A stretch of 64,000 nt of DNA from Arcticibacter sp045629565 (GCF_045629565.1 NZ_JAZQRL010000078.1:1-64000), one strand, 5' to 3'; counted from the stretch's first letter, positions 25,461 to 34,207 are shown. The notes: a model not told the origin generated them from the letters alone. Program-made: numbers and translations.

Positions 25461-26450
25461 ATGGCAAGAAAGAGAATTTTAATTACTGGAGCGGCCGGTT
25501 TCCTTGGTTCACATTTATGCGACAGGTTTATTAGTGAGGACTTTCATGTCATCGCTATGGACAACCTGATCACAGGAGATCTGCGCAATATCGAACATCT
25601 GTTTAAACTGGAGAATTTTGAGTTCTACAATCACGATGTGTCTACTTTTGTTCATGTGCCCGGGGACCTTGATTATATCCTGCACTTTGCATCCCCGGCT
25701 AGTCCTATCGATTATCTGAAGATCCCCATTCAAACATTGAAGGTTGGTTCACTTGGTACTCATAACCTCCTTGGCTTAGCACGTGCCAAACAAGCCAGGA
25801 TGCTTATCGCTTCTACATCGGAAGTCTATGGTGATCCTAACTGTAATCCGCAACCTGAAGAATATTGGGGCAATGTGAATCCCGTCGGCCCGCGTGGCGT
25901 TTATGATGAGGCCAAACGTTTTCAGGAGGCCATAACGATGGCTTACCATACTTTCCACGGTGTTGAGACAAGAATAGTTCGGATCTTTAATACTTATGGA
26001 CCACGTATGCGACTCAATGACGGTCGTGTACTGCCCGCTTTCATTGGTCAGGCGATCAGGGGAGAGGACCTTACCGTATTCGGAGATGGATCTCAGACTC
26101 GGTCATTCTGCTATGTAGATGATCTTATCGAAGGCATTTATCGCCTGTTATTCTCAGATTACCCTTACCCCGTGAATATCGGGAATCCCGACGAGATCAC
26201 TATTCTTGAGTTTGGTGAGGAAATCATCAAGCTGACCGGAACAGACCAGAAACTCGTAACGAGGCCGTTGCCTACAGATGATCCGAAGCAACGTCGCCCG
26301 GATATCACTAAAGCGAGGGAGATTCTCGGTTGGGAACCCAAAGTGTCCCGTGCAGAAGGTCTGAAAATTACTTATGAATACTTCAAGTCGCTGCCAAAAG
26401 ATATTATTGAAAAAATTGAACATAAGGACTTTGCCAATTATAACAAATAG
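25461..26450 (+). CDS. UDP-glucuronate decarboxylase (UXS-like SDR)
   Basis: A 329-residue extended SDR. The NAD motif is GAAGFLGSH at residues 10-18, followed by VIAMDNLITGD, HFASPASPIDY and STSEVYGDP. The catalytic Tyr-Lys pair is in GVYDEAKRFQE, where the YDEAKR form is diagnostic of UDP-xylose synthases. The segment GPRMRLNDGRVLPAFI is also typical. It makes UDP-xylose from UDP-glucuronate for surface glycans. No UDP-glucose dehydrogenase gene is intact nearby. galE follows after 2 bases. Confidence 0.92.
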   Translation: MARKRILITGAAGFLGSHLCDRFISEDFHVIAMDNLITGDLRNIEHLFKLENFEFYNHDVSTFVHVPGDLDYILHFASPASPIDYLKIPIQTLKVGSLGTHNLLGLARAKQARMLIASTSEVYGDPNCNPQPEEYWGNVNPVGPRGVYDEAKRFQEAITMAYHTFHGVETRIVRIFNTYGPRMRLNDGRVLPAFIGQAIRGEDLTVFGDGSQTRSFCYVDDLIEGIYRLLFSDYPYPVNIGNPDEITILEFGEEIIKLTGTDQKLVTRPLPTDDPKQRRPDITKAREILGWEPKVSRAEGLKITYEYFKSLPKDIIEKIEHKDFANYNK

Positions 26451-26452
26451 CT

Positions 26453-27481
26453 ATGGGTAAAATATTAGTAACAGGTGGAACCGGATACATTGGTTCACAT
26501 ACTGTAGTCACACTTCAGGAAGCAGGTTACGAAGTCGTAATCGTTGATAATCTGGACAATTCGAGTATCGGTATTCTTGATCAGATTACGGAGATCACGG
26601 GTATAAAGCCCGAATTTCACAATCTGGACCTGTGCGAAGAGAAAAAGGTCATCGACTTCATATCAGCAAACCCCGGTATCACCGGAGTAATACATTTCGC
26701 TGCGCATAAAGCCGTTGGAGAGTCGGTGGCTCAGCCGCTAAAGTATTATAGGAATAACTTTTTTTCGCTTATTAACCTGTTAAAGGCTTTTGAAGGAAGA
26801 GAAGTGAACTTTGTCTTCTCCTCGTCGTGTACCGTTTACGGACAGCCTGATATTCTGCCTGTTACCGAAGATGCGCCAGTAAAAAAGGCGGAATCTCCTT
26901 ATGGAAACACCAAGCAGATAGCGGAGGAAATCCTTTCAGACATTGCTAAAGTCAATACCAATTATCATATTATCTCCCTGCGGTATTTTAACCCCGTTGG
27001 TGCGCATGAAACTGCTCTTATCGGAGAACTTCCAATAGGTGTTCCCCAGAATCTGGTTCCTTTCATCACGCAGAGTGCCATAGGTAAACGTGGTCCTATC
27101 ACAGTATATGGAGATGATTACGATACTGAAGACGGTAGCTGCATAAGGGACTATATTCATGTGGTCGACCTCGCCAAGGCACATATCGCCGCACTGAAAA
27201 GGCAGGAAGAAAAGAGAATGGAGGGCAGTTATGAAGTTTATAACGTTGGTACAGGTAAAGGAAGCTCCGTACTTCAGGTTATTGATGCGTTTGAGAAAAG
27301 TACCGGGGTAAAGCTTAATTACCAAATAGGTCCAAGACGCGAAGGCGACATTGAAAAAGTATGGGGAGATGTGACAAAAGCAGAGAGCGAATTAAACTGG
27401 TCCGCTGATCTGGATCTCGAAGAGATGATGAAATCTGCATGGGCCTGGGAAAATTACATTAAAGAAAATCCCATTCAATAA
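26453..27481 (+). CDS. galE: UDP-glucose 4-epimerase
   Basis: A 342-residue extended SDR that interconverts UDP-glucose and UDP-galactose. NAD binding is by GGTGYIGSHT (residues 8-17) with VIVDNLDNSS; catalytic residues are in SSSCTVYG and SPYGNTKQIAEE (Tyr-x3-Lys). HFAAHKAVGESV and RYFNPVGAH are GalE marks. UDP-galactose from this enzyme would feed the Glf mutase of the polysaccharide locus. It lies 2 bases after the UXS gene. Confidence 0.96.
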   Translation: MGKILVTGGTGYIGSHTVVTLQEAGYEVVIVDNLDNSSIGILDQITEITGIKPEFHNLDLCEEKKVIDFISANPGITGVIHFAAHKAVGESVAQPLKYYRNNFFSLINLLKAFEGREVNFVFSSSCTVYGQPDILPVTEDAPVKKAESPYGNTKQIAEEILSDIAKVNTNYHIISLRYFNPVGAHETALIGELPIGVPQNLVPFITQSAIGKRGPITVYGDDYDTEDGSCIRDYIHVVDLAKAHIAALKRQEEKRMEGSYEVYNVGTGKGSSVLQVIDAFEKSTGVKLNYQIGPRREGDIEKVWGDVTKAESELNWSADLDLEEMMKSAWAWENYIKENPIQ

Positions 27482-27542
27482 TATGGAAAGCGTGGGCTGA
27501 ACTTCCCGGGGACAGATCAGCCTGCTACACGTCTCAAAAAGT

Positions 27543-27579
27543 AGAAAGAGGAGTTGCATGCGTATGCAGCCCTCTTTCT
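27543..27579. terminator. Inverted repeat between galE and the convergent permease
   Basis: AGAAAGAGG (27543-27551) pairs with CCTCTTTCT (27571-27579), with an inner TGCAT/ATGCA pairing. It lies between two converging genes and covers the permease stop codon, so it probably acts in both directions, though neither side has a strong T run. Confidence 0.5.
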
Positions 27580-28831
27580 ATTCATACCTTAAGGCCTCAA
27601 CAGGATCCAGTCTCGAAGCCTTGGATGCAGGGTATATACCTGAAATAATTCCGACAACAATACAGAGAACCACTCCTACAGCCATCCAGAGCCAGGGGAT
27701 GATAAAACTTGCTTCCAGAGCCATGGCCACCACATTGCCGATCAGTATCCCCAAAACAATACCGGCCAGGCCTCCTATCAGGCAGATAACGATTGCTTCA
27801 TACAGAAACTGCTGCCTGATCAATGTAGGGTTCGCGCCTATTGCTTTGCGTATGCCTATTTCCCTGGTCCTCTCCGTTACCGATACAAGCATGATGTTCA
27901 TCAGACCGATTGAGGCCCCAACAAGCGTTACAAAGGCGATGACTATCGCACCTATTGTTACCCATTTAATGTTTTCCAGAAGCGTTTGGACGATAGCATC
28001 ACTCTTGGTGATCTCAAAGTTGTCGTCCTGACCTGCACTTAGTCCTCTTATATTTCGAAAAAGTGCTGTTGCTTCTCCAATGGTCGACTCGCTTTGCCGG
28101 GTATCTAAACTCATCACGGTGATTGTATAACTCGGTCTTGCATTAGTTGATATCTGTCGCGCTTTGAGTAGGGGCACTACACAAACTTTATCTCCTCCAA
28201 AGCTCGCGCCTGACCCTTTCTTTTCAAAGATTCCGATAACCTTGTATTTGTTATTACCCAGAAGGATAAACTTGTCTATGGGATTCAGGTTGGGAAATAG
28301 CCGCGTTTTGATCTCTTCACCAATGATCACAACGTTTGCACCGTAGTCTACTTCTGATTTGGAGAAGTTTCTTCCGTCCGACAGCGAGTATCCTCCGGTG
28401 GTGATGTACTCCCGGTCGCCACCTATGATGTTGATGTTGGGATTAGTCTTCTCGCTCGCATATTTTGCAGTGGCACCCTGTGACGCAAACGTGTTGACAG
28501 AGACTATTGCAGGATAGTCAAACCGCTCCTTAAAAGCAATCGCTTCCCTGAAAGTGATAGAAGGATGTCGCTTCGGCTGTTCCCCCGGGCCTCCGAACCG
28601 AATACCCGCACCACGGTTCCGTATGGTGAAAGAGTTTGCCCCCATCCTGGAGAACGTGCTGTTTAAAGAGCTTTTTATGGCGTCTATCGACGTAAGAATG
28701 CCAACCAGAGCCATTAGTCCAATGGCGATTATCGCTGCCGTCAGCAATGTCCTCAATTTGTTGCTTTTTACAGACTGAAGCGCAACTTTGACGTTCTCTT
28801 TATAATTATTACTTACTGGCATGAGAGACAA
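27578..28831 (-). CDS. MacB-like ABC transporter permease (FtsX family)
   Basis: A 417-residue permease with the MacB topology: one N-terminal helix (LRTLLTAAIIAIGLMALVGIL), a periplasmic domain of about 230 residues, then three C-terminal helices, the second of which follows ERTREIGIRKAIGANPTLI, the family signature. C-terminal GIYPASKASRLDPVEALRYE is typical. ABC permeases of this type move substrates or mechanically activate periplasmic partners and need a LolD/MacB-type ATPase; none is adjacent. ATGs at 28831 and 28822 are both possible starts. It converges with galE. Confidence 0.9.
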   Translation of the reverse strand: MSLMPVSNNYKENVKVALQSVKSNKLRTLLTAAIIAIGLMALVGILTSIDAIKSSLNSTFSRMGANSFTIRNRGAGIRFGGPGEQPKRHPSITFREAIAFKERFDYPAIVSVNTFASQGATAKYASEKTNPNINIIGGDREYITTGGYSLSDGRNFSKSEVDYGANVVIIGEEIKTRLFPNLNPIDKFILLGNNKYKVIGIFEKKGSGASFGGDKVCVVPLLKARQISTNARPSYTITVMSLDTRQSESTIGEATALFRNIRGLSAGQDDNFEITKSDAIVQTLLENIKWVTIGAIVIAFVTLVGASIGLMNIMLVSVTERTREIGIRKAIGANPTLIRQQFLYEAIVICLIGGLAGIVLGILIGNVVAMALEASFIIPWLWMAVGVVLCIVVGIISGIYPASKASRLDPVEALRYE

Positions 28832-28941
28832 TGGTTAACCTATGTTTAGAGCAGCAGATATACTTCTTTGTTACATTTGAACTATTATTTTATCTGATCA
28901 CGATTGGTTTCATAACAGAACTGTAGCTGCCATGAACAAAT

Positions 28942-30426
28942 TTATTGCTGCCGCCGAAGGAGCTTCATCGCTTCCTCTGCAGCCACCTGCCCCGATATAA
29001 TCGCCGGCGGTACGCCCGGTCCTGGTACAGTAAGCTGCCCTGCGTAAAATAAATTCTTAACTTTTCCAGAGCGTAGCTTCGGTTTTAAGAAAGCTGTTTG
29101 CAACAGCGTATTCGCCAATCCGTACGCATTGCCCTTAAAAGAATGATAATCGTCCACAAAGTCTTTGATGGCATAACTTCTCTTAACAATAATCGAGTCT
29201 CTGATAGTTTCCCCTGTTACCATTTCAAACCTATCCATAAGAAGCTTAAAATATCGCTCTCTGATCTCCTCTGTATCTTCCAATCCGGGAGCTACCGGGA
29301 TAAGGAAGAACAGGTTTTCTCCCCCTTCCGGCGCAACAGAGCTGTCAGATCTGGAAGCGCAGCAAACATAAAAGAGCGGTTTCTCCGGCCATTGAGGTCT
29401 TTTGTATATTTCATCAGAATGCTTGTTGAAGTCTTCATCAAAAAAAAGACTGTGATGTTGAATGTCTCTCAGTTTTTTGCCCACTCCAATGTAAAATAGT
29501 AATGAGGATGGAGACAGCGTACGATTATTCCAGTACTCGGGAGTATAGCCCCGATAGTTGCTTTCAAGCAAAACCTGATCGGTATGATGATAATCAGCAT
29601 TCGAGATGATCAGATCAGCAGGCTTAAAGCCTGAATCTGTTTCCAGTCCCATTGCTATGCCCTTTTCTACCTTAATCTTTGTTACTTCCGTATTCAGGCA
29701 GAACTTTACTCCCTGTTCGGATGCAATCGAAACCATGGCCTTTACAATTTCGTTCATTCCACCTATAGGATACCAGGTTCCAAGCGCCAGATCCGCATAA
29801 TTCATCAGACTGTAGAGCGCCGGAGTTGTTGCTGCTGTTCCTCCCAGAAACAGCACCGGGAACTCCAGGATCTCAATAATTTTAGGATGCTTAAAATACG
29901 ACTTCGCATGGTTTCGAAGACTCGTAAACAACTGCAGTCGGAAGCTGGCACTGATGAGCTTGAGGTCAATATACTCTGCAATGGAGTGAGAGGGTCGGAA
30001 CACAAAATCACCCATACCTGTTTGGTACTTATATTCGGCCTGCTTGAGAAAACTGTCCAAACCATGCGAAGCACCCGGCTCAAGTTCTTCAAACAGTTGC
30101 CTAAGCTTGGCCATATCAGCAGGAACGTCCGTAAAGTCCCTCTTGCCCCAGTAAACACGATAAGAAGGGTCAAGTCTTTTTAGTTCATAAAAGTCTGAGC
30201 TTTTCTTTCCAAATAAGGAAAAGAAGTTTTCAAATACATCCGGCATCCAGTACCAGCTTGGTCCCATATCGAAGCGGAAACCGTCTTTTGACCATACCCT
30301 TGCTCTGCCACCGGGTTGCTCATTCTTCTCATAAACAGTTACATCACATCCCGCTTGGGCGAGAATAGACGCTGCTGCCAGACCTGCAAAGCCGGAGCCG
30401 ATGATAGCCACTGAAGATGTATTCAT
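28942..30426 (-). CDS. crtI: Phytoene desaturase (CrtI-type)
   Basis: A 494-residue FAD enzyme that converts phytoene to lycopene by four desaturations. The dinucleotide motif is VAIIGSGFAGLAAASILAQ at residues 7-25, followed by VYEKNEQPGGRARVW. Next come FRFDMGPSWYWMPDVFE and the C-terminal CrtI signature NLFYAGQLTVPGPGVPPAI. Length is standard for CrtI. A CrtD/CrtN-like desaturase is less likely given its pairing with crtB. It is divergent from crtB, separated by about 73 bases that must hold both promoters. Confidence 0.95.
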   Translation of the reverse strand: MNTSSVAIIGSGFAGLAAASILAQAGCDVTVYEKNEQPGGRARVWSKDGFRFDMGPSWYWMPDVFENFFSLFGKKSSDFYELKRLDPSYRVYWGKRDFTDVPADMAKLRQLFEELEPGASHGLDSFLKQAEYKYQTGMGDFVFRPSHSIAEYIDLKLISASFRLQLFTSLRNHAKSYFKHPKIIEILEFPVLFLGGTAATTPALYSLMNYADLALGTWYPIGGMNEIVKAMVSIASEQGVKFCLNTEVTKIKVEKGIAMGLETDSGFKPADLIISNADYHHTDQVLLESNYRGYTPEYWNNRTLSPSSLLFYIGVGKKLRDIQHHSLFFDEDFNKHSDEIYKRPQWPEKPLFYVCCASRSDSSVAPEGGENLFFLIPVAPGLEDTEEIRERYFKLLMDRFEMVTGETIRDSIIVKRSYAIKDFVDDYHSFKGNAYGLANTLLQTAFLKPKLRSGKVKNLFYAGQLTVPGPGVPPAIISGQVAAEEAMKLLRRQQ

Positions 30427-30499
30427 ATAACGGTAAATGTAACCTCAAAAACTTTTAAACCAAAATTTCGTATTATTGATAAATGGGGCGCTACGTTTT

Positions 30500-31336
30500 A
30501 TGATGGATTTATATAATTACTCTTGTTTTGAGTGCAGTAAGCTCATTACGAAAACCTATAGTACCTCTTTTAGTCTGGGTATCCGCGCCTTTCACAAAGA
30601 ACTCCGTAACCCCATTTACGCCATCTATGGATTCGTCAGGTACGCCGATGAGATAGTTGACACCTTTCATGACTACAATAAGATGGAAATTATCCGCCAG
30701 TTTGGTCTTGATACTTACCAGGCTATTGAAAGGGGGGTCAGTATCAATCCAGTGCTTCATTCATTCCAGCTTGTTGTAAACCAATACCAGATAGACAAGG
30801 GTCTTATAGAAGCCTTTCTGCATTCTATGGAAATGGACCTGCAGAAACTATCTTATACCGACGCACTCTTTAAAGAATATATATATGGTTCTGCCGAAGT
30901 AGTGGGACTCATGTGCCTCAGGGTTTTCTGTCATGGCCATGAAGATTTGTACGCAACGCTTCTGCCTTCGGCCAAACGGCTGGGCGCCGCCTTCCAGAAG
31001 ATCAATTTCCTCAGAGATATACAAGCCGATTACGAAGAGAGGGGAAGGGTGTACTTTCCGGACGTTGACTTTCTAAGTTTCAGTGAGTCTGACAAAAGAA
31101 TTATTGAGGAAGATATCCGCATAGACTTCGATGAAGGACTCACCGGGATACGCCAGCTGCCTCCTAAGTCCCGTGGGGGCGTCTACGTTGCCTATCTCTA
31201 CTATCTCGAGCTTTTCCATAAAATCGAGTCGAAGCCGGCACATACACTGGCCGCTGAACGCATCCGGGTGTCTGACAAGAGGAAATTATGGTTGTTCGGA
31301 CGGGCGCTGTTTAAGGAGAAAATAATAGGCTTATGA
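30500..31336 (+). CDS. crtB: Phytoene synthase
   Basis: A 278-residue trans-isoprenyl diphosphate synthase that joins two GGPP molecules head to head into phytoene. The two Mg-binding Asp-rich motifs are YADEIVDTFHD (about residue 56) and FLRDIQADYEERGRVYF. ITKTYSTSFSLGIRAF is the usual N-terminus. ATG at 30500 (or 30503) is chosen over a TTG at 30476. The stop overlaps the next start (ATGA), beginning a four-gene translationally coupled unit: crtB, unknown secreted protein, crtYcd, cytochrome b5-like. Confidence 0.96.
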   Translation: MMDLYNYSCFECSKLITKTYSTSFSLGIRAFHKELRNPIYAIYGFVRYADEIVDTFHDYNKMEIIRQFGLDTYQAIERGVSINPVLHSFQLVVNQYQIDKGLIEAFLHSMEMDLQKLSYTDALFKEYIYGSAEVVGLMCLRVFCHGHEDLYATLLPSAKRLGAAFQKINFLRDIQADYEERGRVYFPDVDFLSFSESDKRIIEEDIRIDFDEGLTGIRQLPPKSRGGVYVAYLYYLELFHKIESKPAHTLAAERIRVSDKRKLWLFGRALFKEKIIGL

Positions 31337-31845
31337 TCAAGTTGTTTCTATTGCTGCTGATGCTGCCCCTATCGGTCCTTTCAACAGATCTGGATAAAGT
31401 GAGAGCGCAGTTCTACCAGGCTGTCGAGAATAAGGCCGTTGCAGAAAAGTTTTTGGAACGGATGAAGCGTGACCAGGGAATCAGTGCGGTTCATCTCGCC
31501 TATTACGGCTGCGCTCAAACATTAATGGGGAAGCACGCATGGAATCCTTATCAGAAGCTGGCTCATCTCAAAAGCGGAATGCAGGTGCTCTCCACTGCAT
31601 CGAAAAAGGCCCCCGACGATCTGGAAATTCGATTTTTACGGTTTAGTATCGAGCATTATCTGCCCTCCTTCCTGGGCATGAGCAAGCATCTTGATGAAGA
31701 CAGGAAAAAGATAGTCAGCCTCGTTCAGAAACGCCAATATGGCTCGCTCGGTAAAGATGTCCTGAAAAACATGGTTACCTTTGTTATCGAAAGTGGCAGA
31801 GCAAATGGCGGAGAACTGGATATTCTAAACCAATCCATGAAATGA
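31333..31845 (+). CDS. Secreted protein of unknown function inside the crtB operon
   Basis: A 170-residue protein with a signal peptide (MIKLFLLLLMLPLSVLST) and an otherwise helical body (AVENKAVAEKFLERM, HLAYYGCAQTLMGKHAW, LEIRFLRFSIEHYLPSFLG). It overlaps crtB and crtYcd by 4 bases on each side, so it is made together with them. I do not recognise a family and it has no catalytic signature. The repeated helical units and the run of Tyr, His and Trp residues might suit a periplasmic helper that handles the carotenoid or its export, but this is conjecture. Confidence 0.75.
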   Translation: MIKLFLLLLMLPLSVLSTDLDKVRAQFYQAVENKAVAEKFLERMKRDQGISAVHLAYYGCAQTLMGKHAWNPYQKLAHLKSGMQVLSTASKKAPDDLEIRFLRFSIEHYLPSFLGMSKHLDEDRKKIVSLVQKRQYGSLGKDVLKNMVTFVIESGRANGGELDILNQSMK

Positions 31846-32525
31846 ACGAGAAATACACCTACCTGTTAATTAATTTCCTCACGGTACTATTTCCGGTCCT
31901 CTTGTCCTTCGATAAGAATGTACACTTCTATAAGAAATGGAAGTATATCTTTCCTGCCCAGGTGATAAGCGGGTTGTGCTTCTTACTCTGGGATTATATC
32001 TTCACCTTATATGATGTATGGTCTTTCAACAGCCGGTATGTAACCGGGCTTTATTTCCTCAATCTTCCAATCGAGGAGATTTTATTCTTTGTAACGGTGC
32101 CTTTCTCCTGTATATTTATTTATGAATGCCTTAACTTCTACGTTAAGAAAGATATTCTCGCCAGGGCCAGTCTTTCGATCACACACGCATTGACTGCTCT
32201 TTCAGTGGTTCTGCTGGTGTTTTACCACGACCGGGTCTACACGCTGATCACGTTTGGTTTGCTGTTGGCCAACTGCTTATATGTGTACCTCAGGAGACCA
32301 GACAATATGGGTCGTTTCTATCTCGCCTTTCTGGTTTCCATGTTCCCGTTCTATATCGTGAACGGAATATTGACCTCCTTGCCGATTGTGATGTATAACG
32401 ATGCTCAGAACATGGGTCTGCGCATATCAACAGTGCCTTTCGAAGATCATTTCTATTCCCTTTCCATGCTGCTCATCAATATTTTATTATTCGAGTATTT
32501 CCGGAGAAAAGGTAAAAACGCTTAA
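31842..32525 (+). CDS. crtYcd: Lycopene cyclase, fused C-D (CrtYcd) type
   Basis: A 227-residue membrane protein with about seven helices. It is two homologous halves joined: the first carries LPIEEILFF and the second VPFEDHFYS, the acidic PxE(E/D) motifs that mark the heterodimeric or fused lycopene cyclases of actinobacteria, fungi and some Bacteroidota. It cyclises one or both psi ends of lycopene to beta rings. Given the CruF-like hydratase in the other block, a one-ended product such as gamma-carotene is likely. It overlaps its upstream neighbour by 4 bases and its downstream neighbour by 1. Confidence 0.9.
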   Translation: MNEKYTYLLINFLTVLFPVLLSFDKNVHFYKKWKYIFPAQVISGLCFLLWDYIFTLYDVWSFNSRYVTGLYFLNLPIEEILFFVTVPFSCIFIYECLNFYVKKDILARASLSITHALTALSVVLLVFYHDRVYTLITFGLLLANCLYVYLRRPDNMGRFYLAFLVSMFPFYIVNGILTSLPIVMYNDAQNMGLRISTVPFEDHFYSLSMLLINILLFEYFRRKGKNA

Positions 32526-32764
32526 TGGAAACAGATCTGCCAGAGTATACGATCGCTCAGTTAGCCCTCCGAAACGGGCAAGACAAACCACAGATTTGGG
32601 TTGCAGTGGATGGTGTTATCTACGACGTGTCGGAAAGCCGGCTTTGGAGAAACGGGCAGCATTATGAGCATTGGGCAGGGCAGGACTTAACGTCCGAACT
32701 AAAAGATGCCCCTCATTCAAAAAGCGTATTTATTCGGTTTAAAAAGGTGGGAAAAATCAGGTGA
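32525..32764 (+). CDS. Small cytochrome b5-like heme-binding protein
   Basis: A 79-residue soluble protein of the cytochrome b5-like heme/steroid-binding fold, in the short prokaryotic form. Visible marks are YTIAQLALRNGQDKPQIWVAV, VDGVIYDVSES and the segment NGQHYEHWAGQDLTSELKDA followed by PHSKSVF. Candidate heme ligands are His46 or His49 and His64. The ATG overlaps the crtYcd stop by one base (TAATG), so the two are cotranslated. It may pass electrons to a carotenoid oxygenase such as the CrtW-like enzyme, which is an inference from context. Confidence 0.82.
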   Translation: METDLPEYTIAQLALRNGQDKPQIWVAVDGVIYDVSESRLWRNGQHYEHWAGQDLTSELKDAPHSKSVFIRFKKVGKIR

Positions 32765-32795
32765 TAATCCCGCCGGGAGACTATCACCTGAAGTA

Positions 32796-33716
32796 CTATG
32801 GTTCTATAACAAAGCTGCTTAGCGTTACAAATTCCCTTATGCGGCTTTCCACACCAGTCTGAGTAAGATCTTTAATTTTCTCTGTTCCAAATTTTTCAAC
32901 ACAAAACGATGCCAGTGCCGATCCGTAGATCACCGCGTTCTTCATATTGTTGAAGTTGATGGTGCCAACTTTAGCCAGATACCCGATAAATCCCCCGGCA
33001 AAAGTATCACCTGCGCCTGTCGGGTCAAACACCTCAGCTAGCGGCAGAGCCGGGGCAGAAAATACGCGTTCTGAATCAAATAACAGTGCACCGTGCTCAC
33101 CTTTCTTAATAATCAGATATCGTGGTCCCATCGCAATAATTTTCTTGGCGGCCTTCACCAGCGAGTATTCGCCTGACAGCTGGCGCGCCTCGGCATCGTT
33201 AATCGTCAACACGTCGACTAGCTTCAGTGTCTCTTTTAAATCTTCCATCGCCATATCCATCCAGAAATTCATTGTATCAAGAACGATCAGCTTTGGACGG
33301 TTCCGAAGTCTTTCAATGGTAACCTTTTGTATCTGAGGGGTGAGGTTGCCCAGGAGAAGGTACTCGCATGTCTGATACGATTCCGGAATGATAGGGTCGA
33401 AGTCAGCCAATACGTTCAGTTCGGTAGTAAGTGTATCGCGACTGTTCATGTCATTATGATACCTTCCCGCCCAGAAAAAAGATTTTTCACCTTCCTTTAC
33501 CTGTAATCCTTCTACGTCAATTCCATGTGTGGTAAACGTTTCAATATCTTCTTTGTGAAAATCATCACCAACGACTCCCACAATTTTTACTTTATCATAA
33601 AAATATGATGCGGCAAGACTAGCATATGTTGCTGCTCCGCCGACTATTTTGTCCGTCTTTCCGAAGGGCGTTTCAATGGCATCAAAAGCCACTGTACCTA
33701 TAATAACTAAGCTCAT
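32796..33716 (-). CDS. PfkB-family carbohydrate kinase
   Basis: A 306-residue ribokinase-fold sugar kinase, cytoplasmic. The N-terminal signature is GGAATYASLAASYF and the C-terminal PfkB motif is FDPTGAGDTFAGGFIGYL, with catalytic Asp in GAGD. NDAEARQLSGE in the middle is typical of the inosine/adenosine-like and sugar kinases in this family. The substrate cannot be fixed; it is a nucleoside or a sugar. No other sugar-catabolism gene is beside it. It converges with the cytochrome b5-like gene. Confidence 0.9.
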   Translation of the reverse strand: MSLVIIGTVAFDAIETPFGKTDKIVGGAATYASLAASYFYDKVKIVGVVGDDFHKEDIETFTTHGIDVEGLQVKEGEKSFFWAGRYHNDMNSRDTLTTELNVLADFDPIIPESYQTCEYLLLGNLTPQIQKVTIERLRNRPKLIVLDTMNFWMDMAMEDLKETLKLVDVLTINDAEARQLSGEYSLVKAAKKIIAMGPRYLIIKKGEHGALLFDSERVFSAPALPLAEVFDPTGAGDTFAGGFIGYLAKVGTINFNNMKNAVIYGSALASFCVEKFGTEKIKDLTQTGVESRIREFVTLSSFVIEP

Positions 33717-33846
33717 AAATTATTTTTAAAAAACTTTAAGCAAATATTGCATAAATAAATTTAAATCCCGAATATTGCAGTCCCAAAACACAGCAGCGCT
33801 GTCCACTAAAACAGGGCAGCAAGGCACAAATAACCGGGTTTAATAC

Positions 33847-33920
33847 TCCTGAGTAGCTCAGCCGGTTAGAGCATCTGACTGTTAATCAGAGGGTCGCTGG
33901 TTCGAGCCCAGCCTCAGGAG
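33847..33920 (+). tRNA. tRNA-Asn (anticodon GTT), first copy
   Basis: A complete cloverleaf: acceptor TCCTGAG with CTCAGGA, D arm around TAGCTCAGCCGGTTAGAGCA, anticodon stem TCTGA/TCAGA with loop CTGTTAA (anticodon GTT), and TTCGAGC in the T arm. Discriminator G; CCA is not encoded. The second copy 361 bases downstream is identical. Confidence 0.97.
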
Positions 33921-33921
33921 C

Positions 33922-33962
33922 AAAGGGGTGAACAAATTAACGTTGTTCACCCCTTTCTTTTT
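33922..33962 (+). terminator. Terminator after the first tRNA-Asn
   Basis: AAAGGGGTGAACAA pairs with TTGTTCACCCCTTT over a 7-base loop, a 14-bp stem, followed by CTTTTT. Confidence 0.85.
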
Positions 33963-34207
33963 AACCTGTTCCCTGCTTTCCCGGTTTTAATAGCCGCAGT
34001 CCGTTACTAGTGGCGAAGCGCTTAGATGGTATTTCCTGCAACGGCTCCTCCTGAAAAAATTAATGTCCTTATTATGAAGCTTTAGCAGTTCGAAGCCTGA
34101 TTTTTATTGAAACGCACTTTTAAAATCAGATTTAAATCGCGAATATTGCATTCCCAAACACAGCGAAACTTTCTTAGAAGGTGAAGCAAACATTAACCGG
34201 GTAACAC
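33963..34207. other. Intergenic stretch between the two tRNA-Asn genes
   Basis: No gene is seen here. The last 70 bases repeat, with changes, the sequence upstream of the first tRNA: AAATC-CGAATATTGCA, TCCCAAA, ACACAGC and ACCGGGT are common to both copies. The shared block presumably holds the promoter; the AATATTGCA element is a candidate -7 region. Confidence 0.5.
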
